A stretch of 64,000 nucleotides of DNA from Cryptomeria japonica (lineage: Eukaryota > Streptophyta > Pinopsida > Cupressales > Cupressaceae): positions 236,719,733 to 236,783,732 of the forward strand of contig NC_081414.1 of assembly GCF_030272615.1 (NCBI RefSeq), in the 5' to 3' direction. A model generated the notes under the pieces. The model saw nothing but the letters and a program-made list of their open reading frames with translations. It did no database searches and had not been told where the DNA came from. Position 1 is the first letter of the stretch, and each line of letters starts with the position of its first letter. Shown here in pieces: positions 13,083-23,120 of this stretch. The position numbers and the translations under genes were made by a program.

Positions 13083-14200
13083 ATGGCATGGCCAAAAACA
13101 TCCACCTTCAAAAGACCACAAGTGATTGGTTACAGACAAGGGTATCTATATGAATTGTGTAATGAGCCAAATCAAACCTTACTTCATGAAGTCAAAGATC
13201 AAACAGAAATTTGGCATAGAAGACTAGGGCACTTACACTTTCGTGCTCTACCCTCTATGGATAAATTAGTCACAGGACTACCTAAACTAAAGCCAATTCA
13301 TTCAGATGTTTGTAAAGGATGTGCACTAGGGAAAAACACTAAAAGTTCTTTTCCCTGTAGCTCTAGGAAAACTAAAGGTGTACTAGAACTAGTTTACTTT
13401 GACTTATGTGGGCCTATGTCTGAACCATCACTAGGAAATGCATTATACTATGTAATCTTTGTAGACAATTTCTCTAGGAAAACTTGGATTTATTTCCTTA
13501 AAATTAAAGAATTTGAAGATATACTTAGGAAATTTAAAGAGTTCAAATCTATTATAGAAAATCATTCTGGTAGGAAAATCAAAACTCTAAGGACTGACAA
13601 TGGTAGGGAATACACATCAGAGGTATTTAAAGAGTTTTGTAAAGATGCTGGGATTAAGAGGGAGTTCACTGTACCCTACAATCCTCAACAAAATGGGGTT
13701 GCTGAAGAGAACAATAATAGAAGCAACAAGGGCTATGTTGTTGGATCAAAACCTAGAAACTGCACTTTGGGGAGAAGCCACTTATACCGTTGTATACATT
13801 CAAAATAGATGTCCTCACTCTCATATTGGTGACAAAACTCCTGAAGAAGTCTTTACTGGAATTAAACCTGATATTAGCCATCTCAAAATATTTGGATGTC
13901 CTGTTTATATTCATGTACCTAAGGAGAAAAGAACTAAACTAGAACCTACTGGGCAGAAAGGGATTTTTGTAGGATATAGTGAAACATCTAAAGCCTACCG
14001 AATATTCATCCTTGGTCAAAGACAAATAGAATTAAGCAGAGATGTCATATTTGAAGAAGATGTAGCCATTAACAAAACAAGGAGTTTCATCACACCTGAA
14101 ATCCCAACTAATTCCATGAATTTGGAAGAAGATTCTCTTTCTGAAACTCAGAGAGAGCAACTTGAGGAAAACACCTTGGAACATGAGAACACTACAACAA
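13083..14200 (+). pseudogene. Copia integrase, frameshifted
   Basis: The GAG-pre-integrase zinc region is present as HRRLGHL followed by CKGCALGK (about 13,215-13,335). The catalytic core has the first Asp in YFDLCGP (about 13,400) and the second in LRTDNGREY (about 13,590). The Glu in NGVAEE comes just before a frame change at about 13,700-13,730. After it the integrase C-terminal part continues (MLLDQNLETALWGEA, IFGCPVYIHVP, GIFVGY) in another frame. The enzyme would insert element DNA into the host chromosome. The frameshift at the third catalytic residue inactivates this copy. Confidence 0.88.
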
Positions 14201-14379
14201 AGAATCCCAAGAAGAGACCACTATGGGCCACCAAAACTGTACAGGAAGCAGAATCCTTTGCAGCACCTAGAGGAACATTTAGAGAAAGCAAAAGACCTTC
14301 AAAATTCTCCAGCTATGTTACTCTTACGACAGACCTCATAGATGTTGAACCTTCAAGTGTCAGAGAGGCTCTTAAACAA

Positions 14380-15336
14380 CAAGTATGGAAGGATGCCATG
14401 ATAGAGGAATATCAATCTATCTTAAAGAATGATGTGTGGAAAATTGTGCCTAGACCTAAAGGAAAATCAATTGTATCTTCAAAATGGCTCTTTAAAATTA
14501 AGCATGTTGATGATGGCAGTATAGAAAAGCATAAGGCAAGATTTGTTGCTCGAGGCTTCTCACAAAAGGAAGGAATTGACTATGAAGAAACATTTGCACT
14601 AGTTGCATGATACACTTATGTCAGAACAATCTTGGCTATAGCAGCATCTAATGGATGGAAAGTTCATCAAATGGATGTAAAAACTGCATTTTTGAATGGA
14701 ACAATTGAAGAAGAAGTATATCTAGAGCAAACTGAGGGATTTGAGGTAAATAATGCAAAAAAACATGTTTGCAAGTTAGAGAAAGCATTGTATGGATTAA
14801 AACAAGCTCCCAGAGCATGGTATGAAAGAATTGACAGTTACTTATTAGGGATAGGTTTCTCTAAGAACATTGCTGATCCAAATCTGTATTTCAAAACAAT
14901 CAAAGGTGAAATGTTGATACTAATACTATATGTAGATGACTTATTAATTACAAGCGGAGATCATCTCATTGCAAAATGCAAACATGAACTAGCCTCAGAG
15001 TTTGAGATGAAGGAATTAGGTCTACTCCACTATTTCCTTGGATTAGAAGTATGGCAGAAACTAGATGGTGTTTATTTAAATCAAGGTAAATACACCATTG
15101 ACATTCTGAAGGGATTTGGAATGATGAATTGCAAGCCAATACCATCTCCTATGGAAACAAACCTTCATAAACTAAAAGAAGCTATAGCAGATTCCAAATT
15201 TGTAGATCCAACATTATATAGACAGATTATCGGATCATTAACGTACTTAGTCAACACTAGACCTGATATATGTTATGCAGTAAATGCACTCAGTCAACAC
15301 CAGACCTGATATATGTTATGCAGTAAATGCACTCAG
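14380..15336 (+). pseudogene. Copia reverse transcriptase, interrupted
   Basis: The typical copia RT series is readable: WKIVPRPKG, SSKWLFKIK, KARFVARGFSQKEGIDYEET, VHQMDVKTAFLNG, ALYGLKQAPRAWYE and the catalytic LYVDDLL at 14,926-14,946. An in-frame TGA at 14,608-14,610 replaces the usual Arg codon before YT(Y/S)VRTI, compatible with CGA to TGA. The domain ends in the 43 bp tandem duplication at 15,251-15,336, which shifts the frame. The catalytic residues are intact; the frame is not. Confidence 0.9.
15251..15336 (+). repeat. 43 bp tandem duplication inside RT
   Basis: A 43 bp unit starting TCAACACTAGACCTG is repeated directly, starting again at 15,294 with one C/T difference. Since 43 is not a multiple of three, it throws RT and RNase H out of frame. 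Confidence 0.92.
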
Positions 15337-15916
15337 TCAACAAATGGTTGAACCAAAAGAAATACACTTGGTTTCAATAAAGCATATATTGAGATATCTA
15401 CAAGGTACCCTGGACTATTGACTTCATTATGAACACACTGCATTGAACCTACATGGATACTCTGATTCAGACTAGGCTGGAAGTGTTATAGACAGGAAGA
15501 GCACTTCAGGATGCTGTTTCAGCTTAGGATCAGCTATGGTATCTTGGATCTACAAAAAACAATCATCCGTAGCTCAAAGCTCCACAGAAGCTAAATATAT
15601 AGTTGCATCCATGGAAGCTAAGGAAGCCATATGGTTGAGGAGACTGATAGTAGGACTGTTTGGTGAAAGTCTGAAGCCTACAATCATTCATTGTGATAAT
15701 CAGAGCTGCATTAAACTTTCAATGAATCCAGTTTTCCATGATAGATCCAAGCATATTGAGATCCCATATCACTATGTGAGAGACATGATAGAGAGAAAGG
15801 CAATAAGACTGGAATATGTCAATACAGGAGATCAGATAGCTGACATTCTCACCAAACCTCTAGCAAGAGTGAAAATTGATCACTTCAGGAGGTATCTTGG
15901 TATGGTTAAAATGTAA
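15337..15916 (+). pseudogene. Copia RNase H (C-terminal part of Pol)
   Basis: Continues from RT after the tandem duplication. The block EIHLVSIKHILRYLQGTLDY is followed by SDSD-stop-AGS, where TAG replaces the invariant Trp codon (TGG to TAG). Then come SSVAQSSTEAKYI, IHCDNQSCIKLS and a standard copia C-terminal end (DQIADILTKPLARVK...LGMVKM). The last 126 codons are open. RNase H removes the RNA strand during reverse transcription. Confidence 0.88.
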
Positions 15917-16180
15917 TTGATGCAGACAAAGATGTTTAAAATTTATGTAAACTTCTTGATCATATAATTAAGTATATGAAGTATGTAACCTTTCCCTGTG
16001 TACATTTCTAAAGGATGACGATTCTTTAGTTAATGAACACTTGTATTTTAATATTGTAAGGTGACAATCTTATAAATGTTTGAAAGATCATATAAATTGA
16101 AAATCTCAATATCAGTAATATGATACGTTATAGTAGACATTATGTAAGAAGATTAATGTCAGTGCACATACTATAACAAG

Positions 16181-16325
16181 GATATCAAAGTGAGTATATC
16201 CTTAGTATCACAAGTGATACTTAAAATTGGATATCAAAGTGAGTATATCCTTAGTATCGCAGGCTGATACTTAAACTTGGATATCAAAGTGAGTATATCC
16301 TGAGTATCGCAAGATGATACTTCAC
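16181..16325 (+). repeat. Three-unit ~50 bp tandem repeat with stem-loops, copia 3' UTR
   Basis: Units start at 16,181, 16,230 and 16,280 with GATATCAAAGTGAGTATATC. Unit 1 ends in a perfect stem, AGTATCAC-AA-GTGATACT. Units 2 and 3 keep only the outer AGTATC/GATACT pairs. The array lies between the stop codon of Pol and the polypurine tract. Confidence 0.88.
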
Positions 16326-16390
16326 ACCTAGGTGAAGTAATTCTCATGAGATTAGTGGTGAGCTCAATTAATTTTTAGGTCTATACTCCT

Positions 16391-16405
16391 AAGACTAAGA
16401 GGGAG
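16391..16405 (+). other. Copia polypurine tract
   Basis: AAGACTAAGAGGGAG ends directly at the right LTR's TG and would prime plus-strand DNA synthesis. Confidence 0.85.
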
Positions 16406-16922
16406 TGTTAATTATAGTCTCAGTCGTAACACTCAGAAAAAGAAATCTATCTCCTTATTTTTATTAGCGCACAGAAACTAAGTATGTCATTTGTGATTTA
16501 ATTAGGATTAAATTTAGTTAGTATTAACTAGCAAATTTTCTATGCTATGATTAGTTAATGCATCGTTGAGTTTATTTAAGGAAATAATCGCCGGTGTAGA
16601 AGGATCGTGGCTCCACACAGGGGTCACGACCCTATGTGGAACCACATGATTCCACATATGATCACGACCCCCTATGGAGGCACGATCCAATGGAAACAAA
16701 AGATATATATGCGCTACCCTCTCTGTTGATAATATATTGATCGAAGAAAACAATACGGTGATCGATAATAAATATAATCTTTTGCTTTTCATCTACAGAG
16801 GCAAATCGATAAGACTAATAAAATCGGTTTTACATTCCTCATATCCTACGCTGAAACTTCTAAACTAGTTGTCTCAGAATTCTGATTGCTCAGCAAGTAA
16901 TAACAGTCTATTTACATTTACA
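16406..16922 (+). repeat. Copia 3' LTR
   Basis: 517 bp, TGTTAATTATAG...TTTACA, the same length as the 5' LTR with about 21 mismatches; it keeps the canonical TG terminus. ATTAC at 16,923-16,927 follows it. Confidence 0.93.
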
Positions 16923-16927
16923 ATTAC

Positions 16928-18640
16928 CATGTTTGGTTCTAATGAACTGAATCCATCTCTTAATTCATAGAACTTTGCCATTTTTATTCCTTTATTATTT
17001 TGAATCAAAAGTGCTTGGTTTGTGGTGCAAGAAATTAGAACTATTATCATTAACGCATAATAGAATCCATAGTCCTACAATCTAATGAGTGTTCTTCTCA
17101 CTAGTTTTGATATCTTTAAAAGATCATTAGATTGTGGAGTGGACATTGAGATTAGATTTGACTCATCAATTTCTATTCTTTCTTCTATAGATTCAAGAGG
17201 AATTTCATTTTCTAACTCAACATTTTTTGGTGATTATAATGATGTGTCACTGTCATCTTTCTTTTCTATCAAATCAACATGGTGAAAACTTGGAAGGTGA
17301 CACACTTCTTTAAACTCAAGAAATATCTAGATACATGAAGATTGTTCACCTTAGGATCGTATAATTGATAGGATTTACTTGTCATCATATTGAAGGATGC
17401 ACTTTTTATTCTTATCACCGAATTTTCTTCTTTTCTCTTTTGGAATATGTATATAGGAAATACTCCCAAAAATTCTCAAAATTTTGATTGTTGATTTTCT
17501 TCTTGACCATGCTTTAGAGAGATGTCTTCTAAGCTATTGGTAAAGCTTTAATTTATCAAATAAGACATAGTATGAATTTTCTTGAGAAGGGATTTATCTT
17601 TTTCTTGAAGTCCTTTATTCATTCTTTTGGCTAATCCATTTTGTTGTGGAGCATATGGAGTTGATAATCACCTCTTGATTCCATTTTATTTAGAAAAAAA
17701 TGACAAGTTTATCTTATAGATACTCCCCCCATTATCTGATCTTAGTATTTTGTTTTTATCAATTTCATTCTCGACATGGAAACAAACTCTTTGAAAACAC
17801 AAAATTATTTAACAATGTTCTTTCAAAATTAGACTATGACCGTTTGAGTAAATTCATTGAGGAATGACATGAAATATTGAGATTTCCCTAAAAAATCTAT
17901 CTTCATAAGTCCACAAAGACTAGAACGAACTAACTCCAACATCTTTGAGGATCTCTACGCTTTTTCATAATAACTTTTTAAAAATTTGTTTCCTATAACA
18001 CATGCTTCTTGGAAACATTTCTCTACTATGATACGGTGGAAGACCAACAATATACTTTAATTCAACATAATTTCATTCAGTGATTAAAGGTTAATATGAC
18101 CAAACCTTTCATGCCATAATAGATTTCTTCAATAAATACTTGAAACTAAGTATCCAGAGGAGTTTTTACTCAAACAAAACAACCCTCCTATATATACCCA
18201 TCACATATTGTTTTTTTCTCACTATCCAACACCTTACAGTTTCCTTTTACGAAAATAACTTTCATGTTTTTGGCTATGATTTGACTAAGGTAAAAAAATT
18301 CATTCATTCTAGAAAAAATAAAATATTATCAACTTATTTTACTTTGGATTGGAAGATTTTGAGGAGATTTATCTGCTCCTTCAACATGTCATCCTGAATC
18401 ATCTCCCAATTTAAAAGTGTCTCTTGATTGCTTTATTATATTTCTCAAATTTTCAACATTTCTAATCATGTAGTGAATAGCACTTGAATCGATAACCCAA
18501 ACACCATCATTTTGAATTTATTTAATGACATCCACTAAAAAATTGATCTACATGAATTTCATCATCTTCAATATCTGAATCAACCATCATAATTTCCTAT
18601 CTACTTTTACTCATATATTTCTTTTTTTGTAAAAGATCGC
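16928..18640 (-). pseudogene. Old copia: protease, integrase and linker remnant
   Basis: Read on the - strand from high to low coordinates. A protease-type WVIDSSAIHYM block lies near 18,450-18,500. Integrase remnants follow around 17,620-17,960, including PQQNGLAKRMNKG, where the catalytic Glu of the usual AER has become Lys. The post-integrase block SYQLYDPKVNNLHVSR lies near 17,330-17,400. A linker (MDSVH...NQTW) runs up to 16,928, where the younger copia begins. Stops and frame changes are frequent. Gag was not recognised. Confidence 0.65.
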
Positions 18641-18699
18641 TCTTCAACATGAAAAGCAATCAACACATTATTTAATTAAAAGAATATGATATGAAGGTG

Positions 18700-18990
18700 A
18701 GTAGATGGTGAATGTGGGCATGCGTCCATAGCGATCCATTTTAAAGAGCAGGCTCTCTTTGTGCAGATGTTTTCGTTTTATTCAACGTTATATAAGAAAA
18801 CGAGGATGTCTATTTGAATGAATAGTGTACGTTATAAATAGGGATGGGAATAGCATAACAACTAAGAGCTCAAAGGCCAAACAATCTTCTTTTCCTGTGG
18901 CTGAGGGTTATGGAATATGTGTAAATAATCGTGGAGAAACTGAAACCACTCAAATTTCTATTTTAGTCAATAGAAATAATTGGAATTTAT
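18700..18990 (-). pseudogene. Diverged partial copy of the PF09713-family exon 1 and its upstream region
   Basis: On the - strand, 18,712-18,757 reads CLLFKMDRY and matches the end of exon 1 at about 20,575-20,630 ('gaatgtggg', 'gcgatccat', 'ttaaagagcaggc' in both). At 18,905-18,960, 'aatcgtggagaaact...ccactcaaa' matches the upstream repeat at 20,980-21,020 and 21,080-21,115. The order and orientation equal those of the gene, so this looks like a truncated duplicate. It has no open frame. Confidence 0.55.
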
Positions 18991-20098
18991 ATATTCTGTT
19001 ATCTTTTTGAATTTTAAAAAAATGTTAGATTGTTAGGGTTGAGATTTTTTTGTCAAGATATTTTAGGAAGATTTTTTAAGGTCGGTTTTATGACTTTGAC
19101 TGAAATTATTAAAATATCTTGCAATAATATCTGAAAAGTTTATATGATTTTGATATAATGAGTATATTTTCTTAAAATTAAAAATAATTCTAAATATTTC
19201 TCTTTCGTAATTGCTTCTTATTTCATATGAATTAATTGCACAAACGGAAATCTTTAAATACTAAAACATAACAAATGTTACATAAATGTGCATAGAGTAG
19301 TCTCTAACAACTAGTAAGAAAGTTTATTAACTTGAGAATTTGAGTTTGGAAATTTGAATTTTAAGAGCAAACTCAAGCTTCTCATAAAGCTGGTATCGTC
19401 GAACTGATCCATGACATAAAAGTGATCCATGACATAAAACTGCATATCTCAAGGTGGGGGTTGGATATATAGATATGCATGTTAGTATGTGGGCAAAAAA
19501 AGGGCTAATAGTGGTGAACATGTCAAAATTTTAATGAAGATATAATTGAATTAAGCCATTCCATCAAAATTGACTTAAAATTAAATAAAAAATGATATGA
19601 ATATACAAGTTTACAACTATAAATTTATATATGTATTTTAATTTTATATTAATGTTAAAATAAAAATACCTTACATACTTGTTCTCTTGTAACTAGGAGC
19701 CGTTTCCTTATCTAAAAATCCACAACATGCTCTACCTTACTGATAATATAAATTAGCTCTGGCATCTTAATCTCCATCATAATATTTGATCTTTGATCAA
19801 GCTTGATCAACGTTTTTCCAATACTAATAGCTTCCATTGCCAACAAAAGCTTACCTTTCCCATCAGATCTCATTAAAACATATAGTTTTGTCCCAAGCAA
19901 TTAATGTTCTACTGAGAAGATTAGCATACAAACACATACATATTATAAAGTATGAATACGGACTCCTCACTTCCTTCTGCAATACCTTAATATGTTGGAT
20001 CTCTATCTGCAATATTCAATGCCATAAACTCCTAAATTTTGTAAGCAATGATCACAATAAAAAATTAAAGAACTAAAGAAAAGATTCTGTACGCTTAC
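18991..20098. other. AT-rich stretch 3' of the plant gene
   Basis: No gene could be supported. A - strand frame of 62 codons (19,712-19,900, starting MLGTKLYVLMRSD) and an acceptor-like ATATTGCAG at about 20,003-20,011 (- strand) could be a downstream exon of the PF09713 gene or chance. Spliced to that acceptor, exon 2 would stop after a few residues. Confidence 0.35.
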
Positions 20099-20918
20099 AG
20101 TGAATGTGAGCATTATAAATCTGTGATCTGCCCATGAAATAGCTTCGAAAAAAATCTCTGTTCTCTCGTAGTAGCCCCTTCCAAACTGTCATTCATCATA
20201 CTAATTATAAAAAACATAGATCACAATGAATTGCCAACTGTCATTCATCATATATTAAAAATATAGATCGCAATGCATTTCCAACTGTCATTCAACAGAA
20301 GGGGAATAACAAATTCTTTAGTATCAACTTTCTGTACGGAATTTCAATGTTTAGATTGCATTCTATGATCTATTATTAGAATGAAAAAATTGATAGATGA
20401 TGATTTCTCATTTCATATTATCTATCTTCTTCATTTTGACGATAGAACATAGAGTATGATCTAAAACATCGATCAATCGAATTCAAAAACATTAATAACA
20501 TTTCAAAACATTTCAAACCATTATGACAATGAAAACAGAAAAGGAGATATGAACCCGCAAGCGTGATGAGAGGGTGAATGTGGGCTTGCTTGGCAAGAAT
20601 TTTCACGCATTCATGGCGATCCATGTTAAAGAGCAGGCACTTCTCGATGAGATGCTGAACCATGCGTATATACATACTATCCTCCATAATATTAACGTTA
20701 TTATTACAACTAGAGCATGTATTTTTCTCTAGAAGATTGGAGGAGGAATTCTCATTTTGTCTGGGCCTTCCATTTGGAGGAAACCAAGATGTGTTGACAA
20801 AAGAGAGTGTATAAGAGGAGTTATAAAGCAGAGAAATGAGAGTTATAAAAAAAGAGCACATTCCAACTGAGGGTTGAAAGAGAAGCCGTATCCAACTGAG
20901 GGTCGAAAGAGAAGCCAT
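20099..20918 (-). CDS. Plant-specific protein with A_thal_3526 domain (PF09713/TIGR01589), two exons
   Basis: Exon 1 is 20,555-20,918, exon 2 is 20,099-20,185, and the intron is 20,186-20,554. The ATG at 20,918 begins MASLSTLSWIRLL. After a non-conserved, Ser/Asn-rich stretch, exon 1 ends in MVQHLIEKCLLFNMDRHECV...ITLA, and exon 2 starts VWKGLLRENRDFFRSYF. Together they form the short domain I know from PF09713 (a pattern of V-LIE-CL, then VW--L--EN--FF-AY). The junction GCGG|GTTCAT ... GACAG|TTTGG restores both the frame (phase 1) and the conserved Val-Trp. The family is found in land plants and its role is unknown. Exon 2 ends at a good donor (GTAAGC); the last exon is uncertain. The first 19 residues come from a 30 bp tandem repeat (20,862-20,918). 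It may be a full gene or a fragment; the retained splice-joined domain argues for recent function. Confidence 0.68.
20184..20295 (-). repeat. Triplicated segment carrying the splice acceptor
   Basis: The - strand sequence TGAATGACAGTT(T/G)GG occurs three times, at the exon 2 acceptor (about 20,182-20,196) and twice upstream in the intron (about 20,232-20,248 and 20,279-20,295), as part of ~47-53 bp direct repeats. Each copy retains the CAG acceptor core. Confidence 0.8.
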
Positions 20919-20973
20919 AGTCTGAATAGTACCACCTCATCCTTTCCAATGGATAAGGGCGACAATTAGAGTT

Positions 20974-21160
20974 ACGGGAAAATATGTACAATCGTGGACA
21001 AACTCGTAGCCACTCAAAATTCTATATTTTTGAATTTACACTTTAAATTCAAAGGAGTAGAACATGGGGTCCTGAAAATATGTACAACCATGGAGAAATC
21101 CATAGCCACTCAAAATTCTTTGATTTTGAAAAGAATTTTGAATTTAAAGAGTAGAATATT
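20974..21160. repeat. ~95 bp tandem repeat upstream of the plant gene
   Basis: Two units starting at 20,979 and about 21,075 share 'aaatatgtacaa', 'tggagaaa/tggacaaa', 'agccactcaaaattct' and 'aaagagtaga/aaaggagtaga'. They lie about 60-240 bases upstream of the ATG of the - strand gene. A third, diverged unit lies in the partial gene copy at 18,905-18,960. Confidence 0.75.
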
Positions 21161-21165
21161 GATTT

Positions 21166-21600
21166 TTCAGTTATCTTGTCATTTGTAATTGTGATTTGTT
21201 TGTTTTTAAAAATATTGGACACGTGTTGCATATTTTTGTTCAATTATTGAGATGGGGTAATTTTTTAAAAAAAATTGATGTTTTTTTGGATTTATCTTTT
21301 TGTTTCGCTTGTGTTTGAAAGGATTCATATTTATCTTTTGCATGACTAATGTAATATGTAAAACAATTTTTGATGTGTCTATTATTATTTGCACACGTTT
21401 AACCGTGGTGTAAGAGATTCATTTGTGTATTACCATTGAGTTTTTGTCGTAGTAATTTTTATTTTTTAAACTATGTTGTTTTTAATTAAAAGAGTTTTAA
21501 ACTATTGTCTATTATCTTTGTTCTATCATTATTTCAAATTGAATACAAGTTTATTGGGTTTCTTTACTCTATAAAAAGTGTGATGGTGAAATTAGTATAT
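21166..21600. other. AT-rich spacer up to the LINE target site
   Basis: I see nothing supportable here. It ends at the 14 bp target duplication of the LINE insertion (21,601-21,614). Confidence 0.4.
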
Positions 21601-21614
21601 AATGTTGTTTTTTA
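21601..21614. other. LINE target-site duplication, left
   Basis: AATGTTGTTTTTTA, matched at 46,465-46,478 by AATGTTATTTTTTA (one mismatch). The T-rich sequence is the kind of site cut by L1-type endonucleases. Confidence 0.7.
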
Positions 21615-22650
21615 ATTAAAAAGCAATGTTAACTAGGGCGTTGACTCTTTAACATAGTCAGAGACTATCAATAACACTTTTAACAACAACCAACAAGGGT
21701 GTACCCCAAGTACCAAAAACAAGGGAGCGAATCCTGAACAAACAAGGTCAAACAAGAGAAAAATATAACTTGTCGAACCATCAACAACCCAGACACAACT
21801 CAAGGAGGGGAAGAGACACCCAAGCCTTGACAAGGAGGGGTTTGGGGGGTCGGGGGGCACTTCCCCTTCTGCTTGCAACAAACAACAGTCCAAGTGACAC
21901 TGGTATTAAAAGATCATCAAGGGGATGATCAAACGGTAAGGATCCCAAATGGATACCATCAATAGATCCAACAGAGTGTTGTTGCAGGACATCAATTGGC
22001 TATTGTAGAACAACAGGGGGTTGTAGTAGAACAACAATAGGTTATTGCAAAGGAGCAACAAGAAGTGTAGATCTAGTAGGTGTAGAGCGGAGTTGCTGGT
22101 CAGAGGTAGTTGAATCCACTAGGGTAGGAGGAGCCATAACAGTGGAATCGACAACAACATCAATAATAGTAAGAGGCACCTCAACGTCCTAAGAGGAGCC
22201 ATCTGAATCAGAATCAACAACATGGTTGTTTAATTGATCAGCAGTACTATCTTTCCACCAAGTAGTAGTACCTTTGTGGCGTGATATAAAGCACTCTGAA
22301 GCAAGATGACCCATAGAGAAGCATTTCCAACAGCAAAAGGGGAGGCCCTCAAAATCCAACGGTTGAGTCCAAGACTGATCCCCAACCATAAGAACCACAT
22401 CTCTCGAAAGAGGCGAGGAGATGTCAATATAAACTAAGATGTGGGCAAAGGTAGTGTGGTCAATTGAATGCGTAGCATCATTGACCTTTAAGAAATGGCC
22501 AATAGAGTTATCGATAGCCTCATAGCAAGAATGCTCCCAAAAATGAAGAGCAAGATTTGGAAGGCGAACCCAAACTAGACGCACATTAAGCGATTCAGTA
22601 AGAGAGTTAAAATAAGTTTTCCAAGGCTTAACAAAGAGGGAGTTCACTCT
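21615..22650 (-). pseudogene. LINE ORF1, C-terminal half with zinc knuckle, and 3' region
   Basis: From 22,650 down to the stop near 22,189 the frame is open for about 150 codons. It has the second part of a DUF4283 domain (LVWVRLPNLALHFW, then HILVYIDISSPLSRDV) and the knuckle CCWKCFSMGHLASEC (CX2CX4HX4C) at about 22,295-22,340. Plant L1 ORF1 proteins have this order; they bind RNA and act in the LINE ribonucleoprotein. Below 22,189 a Pro/Val-rich reading with several stops continues to the 3' end. No ORF2 endonuclease or RT motif follows, so about 4 kb of a normal L1 is missing. Confidence 0.78.
22646..22650. other. Gag element target duplication, left
   Basis: ACTCT directly before the left LTR; the partner ACTCC at 45,690-45,694 differs by one base. 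Confidence 0.65.
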
Positions 22651-22844
22651 TGATGCAAGAGAATCCTCGGTCTATGAGTAATCTTGCATCAACCAAAAAT
22701 ATTTTCTTTTAGTTTTATTCTCGTTGCAGTTTCTGTGTTACTTTCAACATTTTTCGGTAGTTGTTTCTTTTTCGTTGAGGATCAGATTTTCAGCTTCCAG
22801 GCTTGTTCTTGTTCATCATTTTATATTTCCAGTTCATTTGGATT
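22651..22844 (+). repeat. Gag element left LTR, first part
   Basis: Starts TGATGCAAGAGAATCC, matching 44,888 onward (TGAAGCAAGAGCATCC). It breaks at 22,844 after 'catttggatt' and resumes at about 42,238. Confidence 0.85.
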
Positions 22845-23120
22845 TGTGTTGACTTGAATTTCATCCTTAGAATATTACTTGCAATAAGTTAGTGTCACAA
22901 AATACAAATGGAAATGCTACAGAAAATCCAAACTCAACCAATGAATATGCATGAAATACATATGAAATAAAATACTAATATTACCTTCATCTCTTATGTC
23001 TCATTGTGTCCTAACTCCATTGTTCCTAGTTGCAGATGGTGTGCTCTCAGACAATGCACTGTTGGCTTCCAAGATGGCATATGAAGAATGGACTGATAAC
23101 TTGTAGTTAACTGATACTAT

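Larger units (their letters stand above)
11355..16922 (+). mobile_element. Ty1/copia retrotransposon, near-complete, non-functional
   Basis: Two 517 bp LTRs (11,355-11,871 and 16,406-16,922) flank one gag-pol region in copia order: Gag with zinc knuckle, protease, integrase, reverse transcriptase, RNase H. The perfect 5 bp duplication ATTAC, an initiator-Met PBS after the left LTR and a polypurine tract before the right LTR complete it. I count about 21 LTR mismatches by eye (roughly 4%), so the insertion is moderately old. The coding region carries stops, a frameshift in the integrase and a 43 bp tandem duplication in the reverse transcriptase. It could move only with help from another copy. 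Confidence 0.93.
9920..18640 (-). mobile_element. Old Ty1/copia element, split by a younger copia insertion
   Basis: Two - strand blocks with copia domain order flank the younger element: protease and integrase remnants at 16,928-18,640, then reverse transcriptase and RNase H remnants at 9,930-11,349. The flanking sequence is continuous in the copia linker before the reverse transcriptase. The reading frame resumes across the ATTAC target duplication, which shows that one older element was interrupted. Many stops and frameshifts show great age. Outer ends and LTRs are not resolved. Confidence 0.7.

Noticed and set aside
19712-19900. 62-codon - strand frame as a separate gene
   Set aside because: No recognisable domain, no clear start context or splice support; noted only as a possible exon.
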